Source of the DNA: Thermotoga sp.
Lineage (GTDB): Bacteria > Thermotogota > Thermotogae > B21-G9
NCBI GenBank assembly: GCA_003641545.1
Contig: QNAU01000003.1
Location: forward strand, 1 to 18,113
Length of the DNA stretch: 18,113 bases
Reading direction: 5' to 3'
Under the pieces are notes generated by a model that saw nothing but the letters and a program-made list of their open reading frames with translations, made no database searches and had not been told where the DNA came from. This document shows, piece by piece, positions 1 to 8,930 of the stretch; the stretch's first letter is position 1; each line of letters starts with the position of its first letter. The translations under genes were made by a program, and so were the position numbers.

Positions 1-1254
1 AATGGTCTCTCCGAAAGGGATGGGGAGAATTTCGGAATTTTGAAAAGATCACGTCATGGGATCGTGGATTTCTTTGAAGGTAGGATAACCTTTCCGATAT
101 CGAACGAATCTGGAAAGGTCATCGGATTCGGGGGAAGGATATTCCCAGACGATCCAGAAGAGCCGAAGTATCTGAACACAGTTGAAAATGCTTATTTCAA
201 GAAGGGAAGACTGCTGTACGGTTTGGACAAGGCGAGGGATGCCATAAAAACCACGGGATTCGTCGTTCTGGTCGAAGGATACATGGATCTCTTGGCTCTT
301 CATTCTTGTGGTGTGGAGAACGTGGTTGCAACACTCGGTTCGGTGGCATCGAGATATCAAATTAAAGTTCTATCGCGACTGTGCAGGAATTTCCTTCTGT
401 TTTTCGATGGAGATGAAGCTGGAAGAAAGGCGGGCTTGAATTTTCTCGTCAACATGAACGTGGTTGATGAGGACATCAGCGTGATGGTACTGAATCCGAT
501 GGATGTTGGTGTCAAGGATCCCGCCGATCTTCTTAGAAAACTTGGTTGTTCGGGTTTGAGGGAATTCCTGAAGAAAGCGGTGAATTATGAGGATTTCTTG
601 GTGTCAGAACTTTCCAAAGATTTGAACCTCAGCAACGTGAACGGTGTGGAGGAATTTTTGAGAAGGTTGAAGAGATTCTCCATCAACATGTTTTCGAAAA
701 ATCCCGTCAGATTCGAGAGATTGGTGAGGAAGGTTTCGGATATGATAGATCTCGGGGAAACATCGGTGAAGATGTACTTGATTTCGTCCTCACCGATCGG
801 CGAGGAAGGGAAAAAGTTCACAACGGTGGAAGGCTGGACCTTCGACGCTGAGGATACCTTGGTGAAGCTGTTTCTGAATGTTGCGGATCGGCGTGATGAA
901 ATTGTGAGAATACTCAAGGAGTATCGTGATTTTCTCGAAGGGGTCGGAAGAAAACTTCTGGATTATTTGGAAACCTTGGAAGATACGGGGGGCTTTTCGG
1001 AGGATGGTTTCATATCATTTCTGGATAAAGATTTTTCAAACAGATTCTTCAGAATTCTAACATGGGATTTTGAACCAGCAGACCCAGAATCTGTCATATT
1101 AGATTGCGAGAAGAACCTCAGAAATTTGAGGATAAGGAAGAGGATAGAGGAGATAGACGAACTCCTGAAGAGCGTGGAGGACTCCAAGAAACGAGAGCTC
1201 ATGAAGCTCAGGATGGAACTTCTCTCCACGTTGAAGGGAGGTGATTTTTCATGA
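1..1254 (+). CDS. dnaG: DNA primase DnaG, 5' end cut off by the window
   Basis: DnaG makes the RNA primers for lagging-strand DNA synthesis in association with the replicative helicase. The frame is open from base 1 (first codons AAT GGT CTC), so the TTG at base 40 is an internal Leu codon and not the start. The N-terminal zinc-binding domain and the first part of the polymerase core lie outside the window. What remains begins in the catalytic core at a [10 protein letters not shown] segment typical of primases. The TOPRIM fold follows, with VEGYMD (catalytic Glu codon at about base 274) and FFDGDEAG (acidic pair from about base 406). After about base 560 comes the less conserved C-terminal region that usually contacts helicase. 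The usual LGTALT motif is LGSVAS here, a modest variation. The stop overlaps the rpoD start as ATGA, so the two genes are cotranscribed, as in many bacteria. Identification is secure. Confidence 0.96.
   Translation, partial: NGLSERDGENFGILKRSRHGIVDFFEGRITFPISNESGKVIGFGGRIFPDDPEEPKYLNTVENAYFKKGRLLYGLDKARDAIKTTGFVVLVEGYMDLLALHSCGVENVVATLGSVASRYQIKVLSRLCRNFLLFFDGDEAGRKAGLNFLVNMNVVDEDISVMVLNPMDVGVKDPADLLRKLGCSGLREFLKKAVNYEDFLVSELSKDLNLSNVNGVEEFLRRLKRFSINMFSKNPVRFERLVRKVSDMIDLGETSVKMYLISSSPIGEEGKKFTTVEGWTFDAEDTLVKLFLNVADRRDEIVRILKEYRDFLEGVGRKLLDYLETLEDTGGFSEDGFISFLDKDFSNRFFRILTWDFEPADPESVILDCEKNLRNLRIRKRIEEIDELLKSVEDSKKRELMKLRMELLSTLKGGDFS
1234..1244 (+). promoter_or_regulatory. Strong ribosome binding site for rpoD
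   Basis: AAGGGAGGTGA lies six bases before the ATG at 1251, inside the last codons of dnaG. It is close to the full complement of the 16S 3' end. Together with the ATGA overlap, it indicates that rpoD can initiate efficiently on the dnaG transcript. Confidence 0.85.
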
Positions 1255-2384
1255 AAACGGGAAAAACCAAGGTGAAGAACAGAAACGAGATCAACAAGAG
1301 GTTGAAGAAGCTGATATCCATAGGTGAGAAGAAGGGATACATAACTTACGAAGATATAGATTCCGTGATCCCTCCGGATTACGAGGGATTCGATACGAAT
1401 TTCATAGAGACCATATATGAGGAGTTGGAGAAGAGGAATATAAAGGTTTTAGATAAAGAACCTGCCGAGGAGGAAAGTGTCGACACACAGGATGTAATGG
1501 AATCTTTGATGGAAGAAAGAGGACCTTTCGTTTTCGAGAACATGTATCTCAAGGATCCCGTCAAGTTGTATTTGAAAGAAATAGGAAGAATACCTCTCCT
1601 TACAGCCAGTCAAGAGAGGGCATTGGCGAGAAGAGCACAGCAGGGTGATGAGAAGGCTAAGGAAAAGTTGATAATAGCCAATCTGAGGCTTGTCGTGAGT
1701 ATAGCGAAGAGATACATAGGTAGAGGGCTTTCCTTCCTTGACCTGATACAGGAAGGAAACATAGGACTTTTGAAGGCGGTCGAGAAGTTCGATTGGAAGA
1801 AGGGTTACAAATTCAGCACTTACGCAACTTGGTGGATAAGACAAGCCATAACGAGGGCGATCGCGGATCAGGCAAGAACCATAAGGGTGCCGGTCCACAT
1901 GGTCGAGAGTATAAACAAGTTGAACAAGGTGATGAGGGATTACCTCCAGGAACACGGTGAATTTCCGAGTGTGGAGGAACTTGCAAGGTTGACCGGAAAA
2001 CCGAAAGAAAAGATAGAGGAAATCTTGCAGGCGGACAAGGAAATGATCTCCTTCGAGGCACCTATAGGAAATGACGAAGATTCAACCTATGGTGAGTTTC
2101 TAAAGGATGAAAATGCAGAATCTCCGGAAGAATCCGCCATGAGGGTTCTCATAAGGGAGGAGATCGAGAAGATACTCAACACACTCGGTCCGAGGGAAGC
2201 GGCTGTTTTGAAGATGAGATATGGTTTGATAGACGGAAAACCAAAGACACTTGAAGAAGTTGGTCAGTACTTCAACGTGACACGTGAAAGGATCAGACAG
2301 ATAGAGGTCAAAGCTCTCAGAAAGCTGAAGCATCCATCCAGAAGTAAGAATCTGAAAGCCTTACTCTCCCTCTTGAAAAAATGA
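1251..2384 (+). CDS. rpoD: Primary RNA polymerase sigma factor RpoD/SigA
   Basis: The housekeeping sigma factor directs core RNA polymerase to -35/-10 promoters. The 377-residue protein has the full layout. A short region 1.1 covers about residues 1-70, with a [19 protein letters not shown] helix pair, and an acidic linker follows. Region 1.2 starts at [16 protein letters not shown] (102-117). Regions 2.1-2.4 cover about 137-212, including [18 protein letters not shown] and the -10 recognition helix [14 protein letters not shown]. Region 3 is about 213-290. Region 4 is about 300-360, with the -35 helix-turn-helix [20 protein letters not shown] (333-352). There is no large non-conserved insert between 1.2 and 2.1, so this is a compact sigma. 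The start is fixed by the ATGA overlap with dnaG and the strong ribosome binding site. Near-consensus TTGACA/TATAAT elements elsewhere in the window fit this factor. The last 24 bases overlap the end of the convergent DUF501 gene. Confidence 0.98.
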   Translation: MKTGKTKVKNRNEINKRLKKLISIGEKKGYITYEDIDSVIPPDYEGFDTNFIETIYEELEKRNIKVLDKEPAEEESVDTQDVMESLMEERGPFVFENMYLKDPVKLYLKEIGRIPLLTASQERALARRAQQGDEKAKEKLIIANLRLVVSIAKRYIGRGLSFLDLIQEGNIGLLKAVEKFDWKKGYKFSTYATWWIRQAITRAIADQARTIRVPVHMVESINKLNKVMRDYLQEHGEFPSVEELARLTGKPKEKIEEILQADKEMISFEAPIGNDEDSTYGEFLKDENAESPEESAMRVLIREEIEKILNTLGPREAAVLKMRYGLIDGKPKTLEEVGQYFNVTRERIRQIEVKALRKLKHPSRSKNLKALLSLLKK

Positions 2385-2915
2385 GGAGGGGGAGATCTCG
2401 TATTTGCATCTTCTACACATCGCATCATCGCATTCCATCTCATCGATCATCCTCAGAACGTACTCACCGATGGGATCGTCCATACCCGCTAAGTGGATAG
2501 CAACGTGGAGATGAAGACATTTCACAGTTTCGAGATTTCCTACCCCGCCGATTCCCTTTTTCAAAGCTCTCAGAAATTCGTCATTTTCCAGATATTCAGG
2601 ATACTTCTTTTTCAGAAGTTTCAACCTCAATTCAACGATCTTCTCATGCGCCTTCATCAGCCTGTTCCTGAATTTCTCATCCCTTTGGATCAATTCCTCC
2701 AGCTTGTCCACGTATCCCAGACTCTCCAGATTCCCGATCCTTTTTCGAAGATACGGACAGGTCAGCCAAAATATGGTAGGAAAAGGTTTTCCATCCAAAA
2801 TTGGATCGGATATTATCACAGTTGGATAACCGTGGCTACACCTTTTGAAAACTCTGAAATTTCCCCTCAAAGTTCGTCCCATCTGCCATTCAACGATCTT
2901 CCTCTCATCCACCAT
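2361..2915 (-). CDS. DUF501 family protein
   Basis: This is a conserved bacterial protein of unknown biochemical function, 184 residues long with the chosen start. It matches what I know of DUF501: an N-terminal [11 protein letters not shown] segment (8-18), [11 protein letters not shown] (24-34), the hallmark [14 protein letters not shown] (41-54) followed by ESLG, then GIGG (121-124) with [14 protein letters not shown] (131-144) and DDPIGEYVL. Several Cys and His residues are conserved (CLHLH, and CDDAMCRRC near 162-170), which suggests metal binding; that is inference. A longer frame opens at 2966, but its first 17 codons lie inside the upstream gene and do not look like family sequence. 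The ATG at 2915 begins one base after the upstream TGA (TGAGATG), so translation is probably coupled. The 3' end overlaps the end of rpoD by 24 bases on the opposite strand. DUF501 genes are often seen near replication or cell-division genes. Confidence 0.9.
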   Translation of the reverse strand: MVDERKIVEWQMGRTLRGNFRVFKRCSHGYPTVIISDPILDGKPFPTIFWLTCPYLRKRIGNLESLGYVDKLEELIQRDEKFRNRLMKAHEKIVELRLKLLKKKYPEYLENDEFLRALKKGIGGVGNLETVKCLHLHVAIHLAGMDDPIGEYVLRMIDEMECDDAMCRRCKYEISPSSFFQEGE

Positions 2916-2916
2916 C

Positions 2917-4530
2917 TCACCATTCCCATTCCGCACCGAGTCCAAGGTTGATGTTGAACAAGACACCGCTTTCAGTTTCTGTGTTCAACTCCGAAACCCC
3001 GTCCTGATCCATGATATTACCGACGAGTCTGACATCCCCACCAAGGTTGAGGTTGAGCCAATCGAAGAACAATCTCTTCGCCTTCAAGTTGAACGAAAGG
3101 ATGAGGGAGTTCTCGGGGAAGGTGTTCCCAACTGGTTCCTCCAGAAACGGGGTGAACAGGGTGTAGGGTCCCTTCGATAGAAATTCAAATCCGAGACTGA
3201 GGCTGAAACGCGGAAAAGCCATGAAATCGAGGATCAACTTGTGGGAGAGTGCATCGGGACCGTATGAATATCCAATGGGAAAGTCAACTATGAGGTTTTT
3301 CTCCGGATGGTGTGAAACATTGTAGATTCTGTTCGTGTACTTTAGATAGGGCACGGACCTGTTGTAGAACCATCTGGATGTTCTGGAAAATTCGTAAGAG
3401 ATTCCTAAGATGAAATCCATGATTTTTTGTGTGTATCTCCCACCGAGTATGATTCCGTAGCTCGTTGGGTTTCCATTCTTCTCGTTCGGAAGTTTTATGT
3501 CGTCGAAAGCCACGTCGGAATACAGGAGAAAACCGGGAACTGGTGAATAGGAAAGATCGAAACCGGCGAGTATGTTGGTGAAGCCGAAGTAATACGTGTT
3601 GTGGAACAGTATGAAAGGATTCAGTATTTGAAGATCCGGATATTTTCCCCCTATGAGGCACATCTCCGTCAAACCGAGCCTGAAGTTATGGGTGAAGAGA
3701 AAATCGACTCTGTGGGCTATCAAGCCTTTGAATTCGTCCGTGTACACTTTGTCGGACAGATCCTCAACACTTTTCTGGATTTCCCACTCTTCCTCCGTCA
3801 GGTGTGGATCTATACCTATGAACGTGAAGGAGTAGTTGAACTTTTTCACCAATCTCCCATCTGATCCAACCCTCATAGAGAACGTATCGTAATATGGAGA
3901 TGCTGAACCGATGGTGAGACTGTCGAGTCCGGGTCCCCATTTGATCTTCTGTCTCCCGAAGATCAAGCTGAAATCCTTCGCTTGGTATGAAAAATACCCT
4001 CTGAACGGTATGTTTCCATCTATGATGGGTGAAAGATTCTCGGTGAAGTGTATCAAATTTCCATCGTCCGATGTGTAATAGTTGGCGAACTCCCTCGTTA
4101 TGTTCACATCTATCAGGAGGTTCATCCCGTTCAACGCGTTTATCTCGCCACCGAACTCGAAGAAAGACGGGAGCGAATAATATCTGAAAGCCTGCTCGAG
4201 ATCGACAAAAGTCGAGGGAAGGGTGTAATCCCAGTTGTTCGTGCTTATCGTCGGATTCAACTTCACGAAGAATTTGAATCCGTCTCTGATTTTTTCATCC
4301 TTCAGAAGGATCGTGAGATTGCGATCGCAGGTTTCGAATTTCCTCGATAGATCCTGAATTTGGAATGCGGAGAAAGGCTCGGTTTCGTATGGGAGAACAT
4401 CACCGTTGAGGGTGTAATTCATCCTCAGGAATTTCACAACGTTTGAGTCGACATCGTAAAGATGACCGAGATTTGCCATAACGATGGATGAAAGTATCAA
4501 AAATATGAGAACCGATATCCCGCGTCTCAT
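2917..4530 (-). CDS. Secreted outer-membrane beta-barrel protein, Wzi-like
   Basis: The 537-residue protein has an N-terminal signal peptide (basic MRRG, hydrophobic core to about residue 18, likely cleavage near MAN/LGH). The rest is rich in alternating polar and hydrophobic strands with many Tyr, Phe and Asn residues. It ends in Trp (LGLGAEWEW), as many outer-membrane barrels end in an aromatic residue. The segment FGRQKIKWGPG (191-201), followed by LTIGSASPYYDTFSMR, resembles the GRQ-WGPG motif of the capsule-assembly protein Wzi and related barrels. The early PFSAFQIQDL segment is also typical of that group. It probably sits in the outer sheath (the toga, in Thermotogota). Capsule attachment is not shown by the sequence, and a general structural or adhesive role is possible. 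The neighbouring membrane protein gene lies 45 bases upstream and DUF501 starts one base downstream, so it belongs to the same run. Confidence 0.75.
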   Translation of the reverse strand: MRRGISVLIFLILSSIVMANLGHLYDVDSNVVKFLRMNYTLNGDVLPYETEPFSAFQIQDLSRKFETCDRNLTILLKDEKIRDGFKFFVKLNPTISTNNWDYTLPSTFVDLEQAFRYYSLPSFFEFGGEINALNGMNLLIDVNITREFANYYTSDDGNLIHFTENLSPIIDGNIPFRGYFSYQAKDFSLIFGRQKIKWGPGLDSLTIGSASPYYDTFSMRVGSDGRLVKKFNYSFTFIGIDPHLTEEEWEIQKSVEDLSDKVYTDEFKGLIAHRVDFLFTHNFRLGLTEMCLIGGKYPDLQILNPFILFHNTYYFGFTNILAGFDLSYSPVPGFLLYSDVAFDDIKLPNEKNGNPTSYGIILGGRYTQKIMDFILGISYEFSRTSRWFYNRSVPYLKYTNRIYNVSHHPEKNLIVDFPIGYSYGPDALSHKLILDFMAFPRFSLSLGFEFLSKGPYTLFTPFLEEPVGNTFPENSLILSFNLKAKRLFFDWLNLNLGGDVRLVGNIMDQDGVSELNTETESGVLFNINLGLGAEWEW

Positions 4531-4575
4531 AATTTTTCCCCTCTTTTCATCCTTTCCTACGGATGGTTCAACCTT

Positions 4576-5082
4576 TCATCCACGGAGTATTCCTCCATGG
4601 ATGAGAAGAATCAACGGAAGATCCCTCAAGATCCTCACCAAGATATGATATACGATCGAGTATTTCTTCATCAATTCCTTCATGAGCAGTGTTTCGAGAA
4701 AGAAGGACCAAATGATCGCAACCGTAGTAACGATCAAAGATGATAGGTGAAAACCGAGATCGAGTAGAGTCAGGGAGATCGAAAGTAGGATGAACGGAAG
4801 AAAGGTTGCTGGAAAAGCTGTGAGATATCTCCAACCGATGGATCTCGCTATGGTCAACCTGTACAACCCAACGCTGTAAAGAAAGTATAGTAAATACAGA
4901 ACCAGAATCAACAAATTCATCTCGATGGGACCAATAACGCGGAAAGATCCCCTATCTCCACAGCCAAATGGTGAAAGGTATATCATAAACAGTGGCACGA
5001 AAAGGTAGATCAGATTCAACTTCCCATTCCTGGATAACGTCCTCTTGAAGAAAAATTTCGGACGGAAGAATAGTTCGAACAT
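4576..5082 (-). CDS. Small integral membrane protein, Yip1-like
   Basis: The 168-residue protein has a short basic cytoplasmic N terminus (FFRPKFFFKRTLSRNGK) followed by about five hydrophobic segments, roughly at residues 24-40, 53-78, 88-109, 114-135 and 150-165. The start FELFFRPKxFF before the first membrane span resembles the Yip1/YIP1-domain family, whose bacterial members are of unknown role. I see no catalytic motif or metal site. The ATG at 5082 follows the stop of the upstream protease gene after four bases, so it is surely part of the same operon and may be translated by coupling; its own ribosome binding site (GGAAAAG) is weak. The family assignment is tentative, but that it is a real membrane protein is well supported. 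Confidence 0.75.
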   Translation of the reverse strand: MFELFFRPKFFFKRTLSRNGKLNLIYLFVPLFMIYLSPFGCGDRGSFRVIGPIEMNLLILVLYLLYFLYSVGLYRLTIARSIGWRYLTAFPATFLPFILLSISLTLLDLGFHLSSLIVTTVAIIWSFFLETLLMKELMKKYSIVYHILVRILRDLPLILLIHGGILRG

Positions 5083-5086
5083 TATT

Positions 5087-6343
5087 CTATTTCTTTTCCA
5101 ACATCTTCAAGAGTATTTCCAACCCTTTCCTGAGCTGGTTATCTTTCTCCACATCCACTATCGCTTTCGTGGATGTCAGATACATTCCCTCCAATCTGTG
5201 TCTCTCCTCTTTCTCCTGCTCCGTCACGCTGGCTTCTTCCGTGACGACGTAATCCGGTTCTATTCCCTTCTTGTGTATATCCCTACCGAGTGGTGTGAAA
5301 TAGTGGGCGGTCGTCAGCCACAGCTCTCCACCGTTGGAAAGCGGTATGACGCTCTGAACGGCTGCTTTACCGAAGGTTTTCTCACCGACGAGTTTGGCTA
5401 TTTTGTGGTCTTGAAGGGCGCCGGAAAGAATTTCACTTGCGGATGCGCTTCCATGGTTCACCAAAACGACCATTGGAACATTTGGAAAATCGTTTCCTCT
5501 CGATCTGTAAACTCTTTCGAATCCAGTTCTACCCTTGACTTTCACCACGACTCCCTCATCCAAGAACATGCTCGTCACATCCACCGCGGTGCTCAGTAAT
5601 CCTCCCGGATTGTTCCTCAGATCCAGAATGAGTCCAACTATTCTATCTTCGAAGAACAACTTTGTCAGGGTTTTTTTCAACTCCTCGGATGTTGGTATGC
5701 TGAACCTGACGATGCGAACGTATCCTATGTTCCCTTTCTCGGTGTTTATGAGATCGTATTTGACGGTCACGAGTTTTATGAGTTCCCTGACGATTTCGAA
5801 TTTCAACTTCTTCATGTTTCCCTCTTTATCTTCCCTCAGCACCTCTATCTGCACCTTCGTTCCGGGTTTCCCTCTCAGATGGTTCACCGCTTCTATGAAG
5901 GTCATATCGCTCACCGGGGATCCATCTATGGTTATTATCAGATCACCCGGTTTCAATCCCGCTCTGAAGGCGGGAGTTCCATCCATTGGGGTCACAACCT
6001 TGACCGCCTTGTTTTTCGCATCGTATGTGACCTCTATGCCCAAACCACCATACTTGGATTCCGTGCTTATTCTCGCTTCGATCGTATCTTGCTTCGTCAG
6101 GTAGTTGCTGAAAGGATCATCCAATCCAGCTAACAGTCCCCTTATGGCTTCATCCACGAGTTTCTCGTAATTCACCTTATCCGCATCGTAGTACTCATTC
6201 TGTATGTGATGGAGAACTTCGAAGAAAGGCTGGAATTTCTCCAGTATTTCTTTTTCCTTGACCTTCACGGATGTCCATGCGGTTATGACCACACTTGCAA
6301 GTATGAGGAGGACTATCGAAATTTTCGCCATCTTTTTCATCAT
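5087..6343 (-). CDS. ctpA: C-terminal processing peptidase (S41, CtpA type)
   Basis: This is a serine protease that trims or degrades envelope proteins from their C termini. In the 418-residue protein, an N-terminal hydrophobic anchor or signal (residues 7-25) puts the rest outside the cytoplasm. After a helical segment (NEYYDADKVNYEKLVDEAIRGLL-type, 49-71) comes a PDZ domain, about 97-172, with YGGLGIEV and GLKPGDLIITIDG. The S41 catalytic core follows: GYVRIVRF (207-214), LILDLRNNPGG (238-248), GSASASEI with the probable nucleophile Ser301, and GEKTFGKAAVQ with the general base Lys326. The 25-residue spacing equals that of characterised members. The usual GKG(x)VQ is GKAAVQ. Start ATG 6343 overlaps the trmI stop (ATGA), with GGAAAGGAG upstream. 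The order trmI-ctpA matches what I recall from Thermotoga maritima. Confidence 0.95.
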   Translation of the reverse strand: MMKKMAKISIVLLILASVVITAWTSVKVKEKEILEKFQPFFEVLHHIQNEYYDADKVNYEKLVDEAIRGLLAGLDDPFSNYLTKQDTIEARISTESKYGGLGIEVTYDAKNKAVKVVTPMDGTPAFRAGLKPGDLIITIDGSPVSDMTFIEAVNHLRGKPGTKVQIEVLREDKEGNMKKLKFEIVRELIKLVTVKYDLINTEKGNIGYVRIVRFSIPTSEELKKTLTKLFFEDRIVGLILDLRNNPGGLLSTAVDVTSMFLDEGVVVKVKGRTGFERVYRSRGNDFPNVPMVVLVNHGSASASEILSGALQDHKIAKLVGEKTFGKAAVQSVIPLSNGGELWLTTAHYFTPLGRDIHKKGIEPDYVVTEEASVTEQEKEERHRLEGMYLTSTKAIVDVEKDNQLRKGLEILLKMLEKK

Positions 6344-7137
6344 GATTCACACTCCTTTCCTGTTTTCACCTTAATTCCGAATATAAGATAGGCGGTGTGG
6401 GCAACCATCCTGTCAACAGGTCTCAGCCTCTCGGGATTCGGTTTGTATTCCCTGTGCATTATTTCCCACACCTTCGTTCTCACGAACCCAAGGTTCTCCA
6501 TTTCGAGGAGAACCTTTTGAACCTGGTTGGTCGTCGGACATATTATCCCAATTCTTCCGGAGAATTTCAAAGAGTTCCACGCTTTATCCAAACAACACCA
6601 GGGTTCCGGAAGATCCAGAAAGATCGCATCCACGTCCTTCTCGTCGAATCCCTCCTCGACATCCTTCAACTTTATCTCAACTCTTTCTAAGACGCCCCAT
6701 CTTCTCAAATTTTCACGTGCTATCTCCACGAATTTTTCACGTCTCTCGTAAGCGTAAATTCTGCCATTCTCACCGACGTATCTCGCCAAGGCGCCGCACA
6801 TTGCCCCACTTCCGAGGCCGGCATCTATTATCCTATCCCCGTTCTTAACATCCAGCATGATCAAAATGTAGCCTATATCCTTTGGATACACTATCTGTGT
6901 GGCTCTCTTCATCTTTCTTATGTAATCGTCCATTCCGGGTTTCAGGATGTAAGCTTTTCCCTTCTCGATCCGAAGAAAATCCCCGAAGTTTTTCCCTATC
7001 ATCTCGTCGTATCTCAAATTTCCGAGATGAGTTCCGAAGGTTTTACCTCTCCTCACCTTGAGAAGATAAGTCGTTCCATCTTCGAGGAGTATGAGAACAT
7101 CATCGCCATCCTTCACGATCCCGTTTCCAATTTCCAT
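6340..7137 (-). CDS. trmI: tRNA (adenine-N1)-methyltransferase, m1A58
   Basis: TrmI uses S-adenosylmethionine to methylate N1 of A58 in the T loop of tRNAs, a modification that stabilises tRNA and matters in thermophiles. The 265-residue protein has the N-terminal beta domain of the family (about 1-70, ending LKPGMDDYI), the RATQIVYPKDIGYIL segment (78-92) that precedes the Rossmann fold, the SAM loop DAGLGSGAMC (105-114), the acidic AYERR after beta 2 (129-133) and the active-site motif FLDLPEPW (173-180). Later come ICPTTNQVQ and RLRPVDRMVAHTAYL, which I recall almost word for word from the Thermotoga enzyme. The start ATG at 7137 lies 24 bases after the upstream kinase-like gene. It heads no promoter of its own that I can see and is in one operon with the genes on both sides. 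Confidence 0.95.
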   Translation of the reverse strand: MEIGNGIVKDGDDVLILLEDGTTYLLKVRRGKTFGTHLGNLRYDEMIGKNFGDFLRIEKGKAYILKPGMDDYIRKMKRATQIVYPKDIGYILIMLDVKNGDRIIDAGLGSGAMCGALARYVGENGRIYAYERREKFVEIARENLRRWGVLERVEIKLKDVEEGFDEKDVDAIFLDLPEPWCCLDKAWNSLKFSGRIGIICPTTNQVQKVLLEMENLGFVRTKVWEIMHREYKPNPERLRPVDRMVAHTAYLIFGIKVKTGKECES

Positions 7138-7161
7138 GAATCCATCTTATCCTCCCATTCA

Positions 7162-8856
7162 TCAATACTTGAAAATGCTCCCTCCTATGAATTCCCTCAA
7201 GATGGAATTTCTCGGTATATCTTCGAGGGATGTTATCGGGAGGAAGAAATCTATGAATTTCAAAAGTCTCGTAGCTTCCGAATACTCCGGATTTGAGCTG
7301 TTCACTTGTATCAGAAGAGGTTCCGCGAAGATCTTGAGAACCGCAAGTTCATAAACGAGTGCAGAGTTGAACATTGCATCAGCTTCTTCTTGAAATGGAA
7401 AGATGTATTTCTCCTCTCCCCTTCGAACGTTGCGCCACATCCTGAGGGTTTCAAGTGCGGAGTATCCCCTGAATTTGCTGTCCCTGACCATCCTCCTTAT
7501 TATCCTGGTGTCCGTCGTGGAAATCCTGTTCAAGCTATCTATGTTCAGCTGTGTCAAAGCGCTGACGTATATCTTGAATTTCATCTCCCTTGGAATGCTT
7601 TTGGTTAGAAGTTCGTTCAAACCATGTATCCCTTCGACTATCAGAGGTTGATCCTTCTCTATCCTGAGCTTTCTACCGGTCCACACCTTTTTTCCCCTTC
7701 TGAAATCGTATTTTGGAAGCTCTATCTCCTTTCCATCCAGCAGTTTCAACAGGTGTTCGTTGAACAACTTCAGATCCAAAGCGTATATCGAGTCGAAGTC
7801 GTAATTTCCATCTTCATCCCTCGGTGTCTTCTCCTTGTCCACGAAATAGTCATCCAGCGATATGGCTACGGGATTCAAACCGTTGGCTCTGAGTTGAAGT
7901 GAGAGCCTCTTGGCGAATGTGGTTTTGCCCGATGAGGAAGGTCCTGCTATGAGTATGAGTCTTGCACCACTTTCCATGAATTTGCTCGCTATCTCCGCTA
8001 TCTTCTTTTCGTGCAGAGCCTCCGCAACCATTATCAAATCTCTGACCTTGTTCCTGATGATCATGTTGTTTATATCTCCAACATTTTTAACCCCGAGTAT
8101 CTCACCCCATCTTTCGTATTCGAGAAAAACGGATGAAAGCATCGGCATCTCCGAGTATTCCCCAGGTTTCGTTGGATCGTTTGGATCTGGATGGAGAATC
8201 ACGAAACCGTTGTGATGCTTCTTCAGATCGAATGTTCCAAGTATGCCTGTCCTATGAACTATGTATCCATAGAAATAATTGTAGTATCCCAGCAGTTTGT
8301 ACAATTTCACCCTTCTCTTTTTCCTGAACTTCAGAAGCTCGACCTTGTCGTATTCGTCGAGTGCTCTGAAATAATTGCTCGCCGTTTTCTTATCGAATTC
8401 CCTCTTCTCGATGGGATGATCTTCCCTCACCAACTTCATCATTTCCTCTTTGAGTTTCCTTATCTTTTCCTCGTCCATCTCCATACCTTTGAATTCACAA
8501 TACAGTCCCTTTCCAAGGGAGTGGAAGACGACCAACCTGCTCTTTGGAAAGAGTCTCCGTCCCGCGACATAGAGAAGGAAGATCAGACTCCTCTGATATA
8601 TCCTTATCCCATCCAGCTCCTTCAGATCTATGAACCTGACGATCCCATCTTCTTCTACCACCGATGTCAGTTCCCTTATGCTGTTGTTGTGTCTCACCGC
8701 AACTATGGGAGCATCGTGATACGCCTGAAACTTCTCGAATATATCTGTGAATCTCGTTCCCTTTTCTATTTCCATGACCTCATCATTCTCGAGGATTTTG
8801 ATCCTTACGCTTTCTTTCTCCATGTTGTTCAGTATATCCACAATTTCAGGTTCCAT
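7162..8856 (-). CDS. TGS-domain nucleoside (uridine) kinase-like protein
   Basis: A P-loop kinase of the uridine kinase/phosphoribulokinase group fused behind domains resembling the N-terminal half of threonyl-tRNA synthetase. With the chosen ATG, the 564 residues give a TGS domain (about 17-79), a synthetase second-additional-domain-like part containing HPIEKREFDKKTASNYF (about 147-163), a linker, then the kinase: Walker A GPSSSGKT (305-312), SLDDYFVDKEKTPRDEDG (333-350), LPKYDF, and VEGIHGLN (407-414). Such proteins are usually called uridine kinase-related; the true substrate is not settled by sequence. The frame is open to a GTG at 8889, but that codon has no ribosome binding site, whereas the ATG at 8856 is preceded by AGGGGG with a nine-base spacing. 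It is the first gene of the - strand run, which continues into trmI and ctpA. The synthetase-like domains might bind tRNA, but that is inference. Confidence 0.88.
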   Translation of the reverse strand: MEPEIVDILNNMEKESVRIKILENDEVMEIEKGTRFTDIFEKFQAYHDAPIVAVRHNNSIRELTSVVEEDGIVRFIDLKELDGIRIYQRSLIFLLYVAGRRLFPKSRLVVFHSLGKGLYCEFKGMEMDEEKIRKLKEEMMKLVREDHPIEKREFDKKTASNYFRALDEYDKVELLKFRKKRRVKLYKLLGYYNYFYGYIVHRTGILGTFDLKKHHNGFVILHPDPNDPTKPGEYSEMPMLSSVFLEYERWGEILGVKNVGDINNMIIRNKVRDLIMVAEALHEKKIAEIASKFMESGARLILIAGPSSSGKTTFAKRLSLQLRANGLNPVAISLDDYFVDKEKTPRDEDGNYDFDSIYALDLKLFNEHLLKLLDGKEIELPKYDFRRGKKVWTGRKLRIEKDQPLIVEGIHGLNELLTKSIPREMKFKIYVSALTQLNIDSLNRISTTDTRIIRRMVRDSKFRGYSALETLRMWRNVRRGEEKYIFPFQEEADAMFNSALVYELAVLKIFAEPLLIQVNSSNPEYSEATRLLKFIDFFLPITSLEDIPRNSILREFIGGSIFKY

Positions 8857-8865
8857 CTTCTCTTT

Positions 8866-8870
8866 CCCCC
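8866..8870 (-). promoter_or_regulatory. Ribosome binding site deciding the kinase-like start
   Basis: On the - strand, AAAAGGGGGAAAG has its G-run nine bases before the ATG at 8856. The in-frame GTG at 8889 has no comparable element upstream, so the shorter protein is favoured. Confidence 0.6.
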
Positions 8871-8901
8871 TTTTGAACTTGCTCACCACACCGTATCGAA
8901 T

Positions 8902-8930
8902 TTGACAGGTAAAGCTTTAGATTGTAAAAT
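8902..8930 (+). promoter_or_regulatory. Sigma-A type promoter of the tRNA-Gln gene
   Basis: A perfect -35 TTGACA (8902-8907), a 17-base spacer and -10 TAAAAT (8925-8930, one mismatch to consensus). The start point predicted seven bases downstream, near 8937, gives a five-base leader before the tRNA. The spacing and sequence fit the housekeeping sigma factor encoded in this window. Confidence 0.85.

Noticed and set aside
40..42. TTG at base 40 as the dnaG start
   Set aside because: The frame is open to the window edge and the sequence begins in the middle of the primase catalytic core, so the gene is simply truncated by the window.
1449..1955. A 168-codon open frame on the - strand within rpoD
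   Set aside because: It is a shadow of the sigma factor coding sequence, with low-complexity composition and no start signal.
2364..2395. Bidirectional intrinsic terminator between rpoD and DUF501
   Set aside because: The stem needs a bulge and G-T pairs and has no T-run on either side, so I mention it only as a possibility under the overlap finding.
2916..2966. Longer DUF501 protein starting at 2966
   Set aside because: The added 17 residues are encoded inside the beta-barrel gene and do not match the family N terminus.
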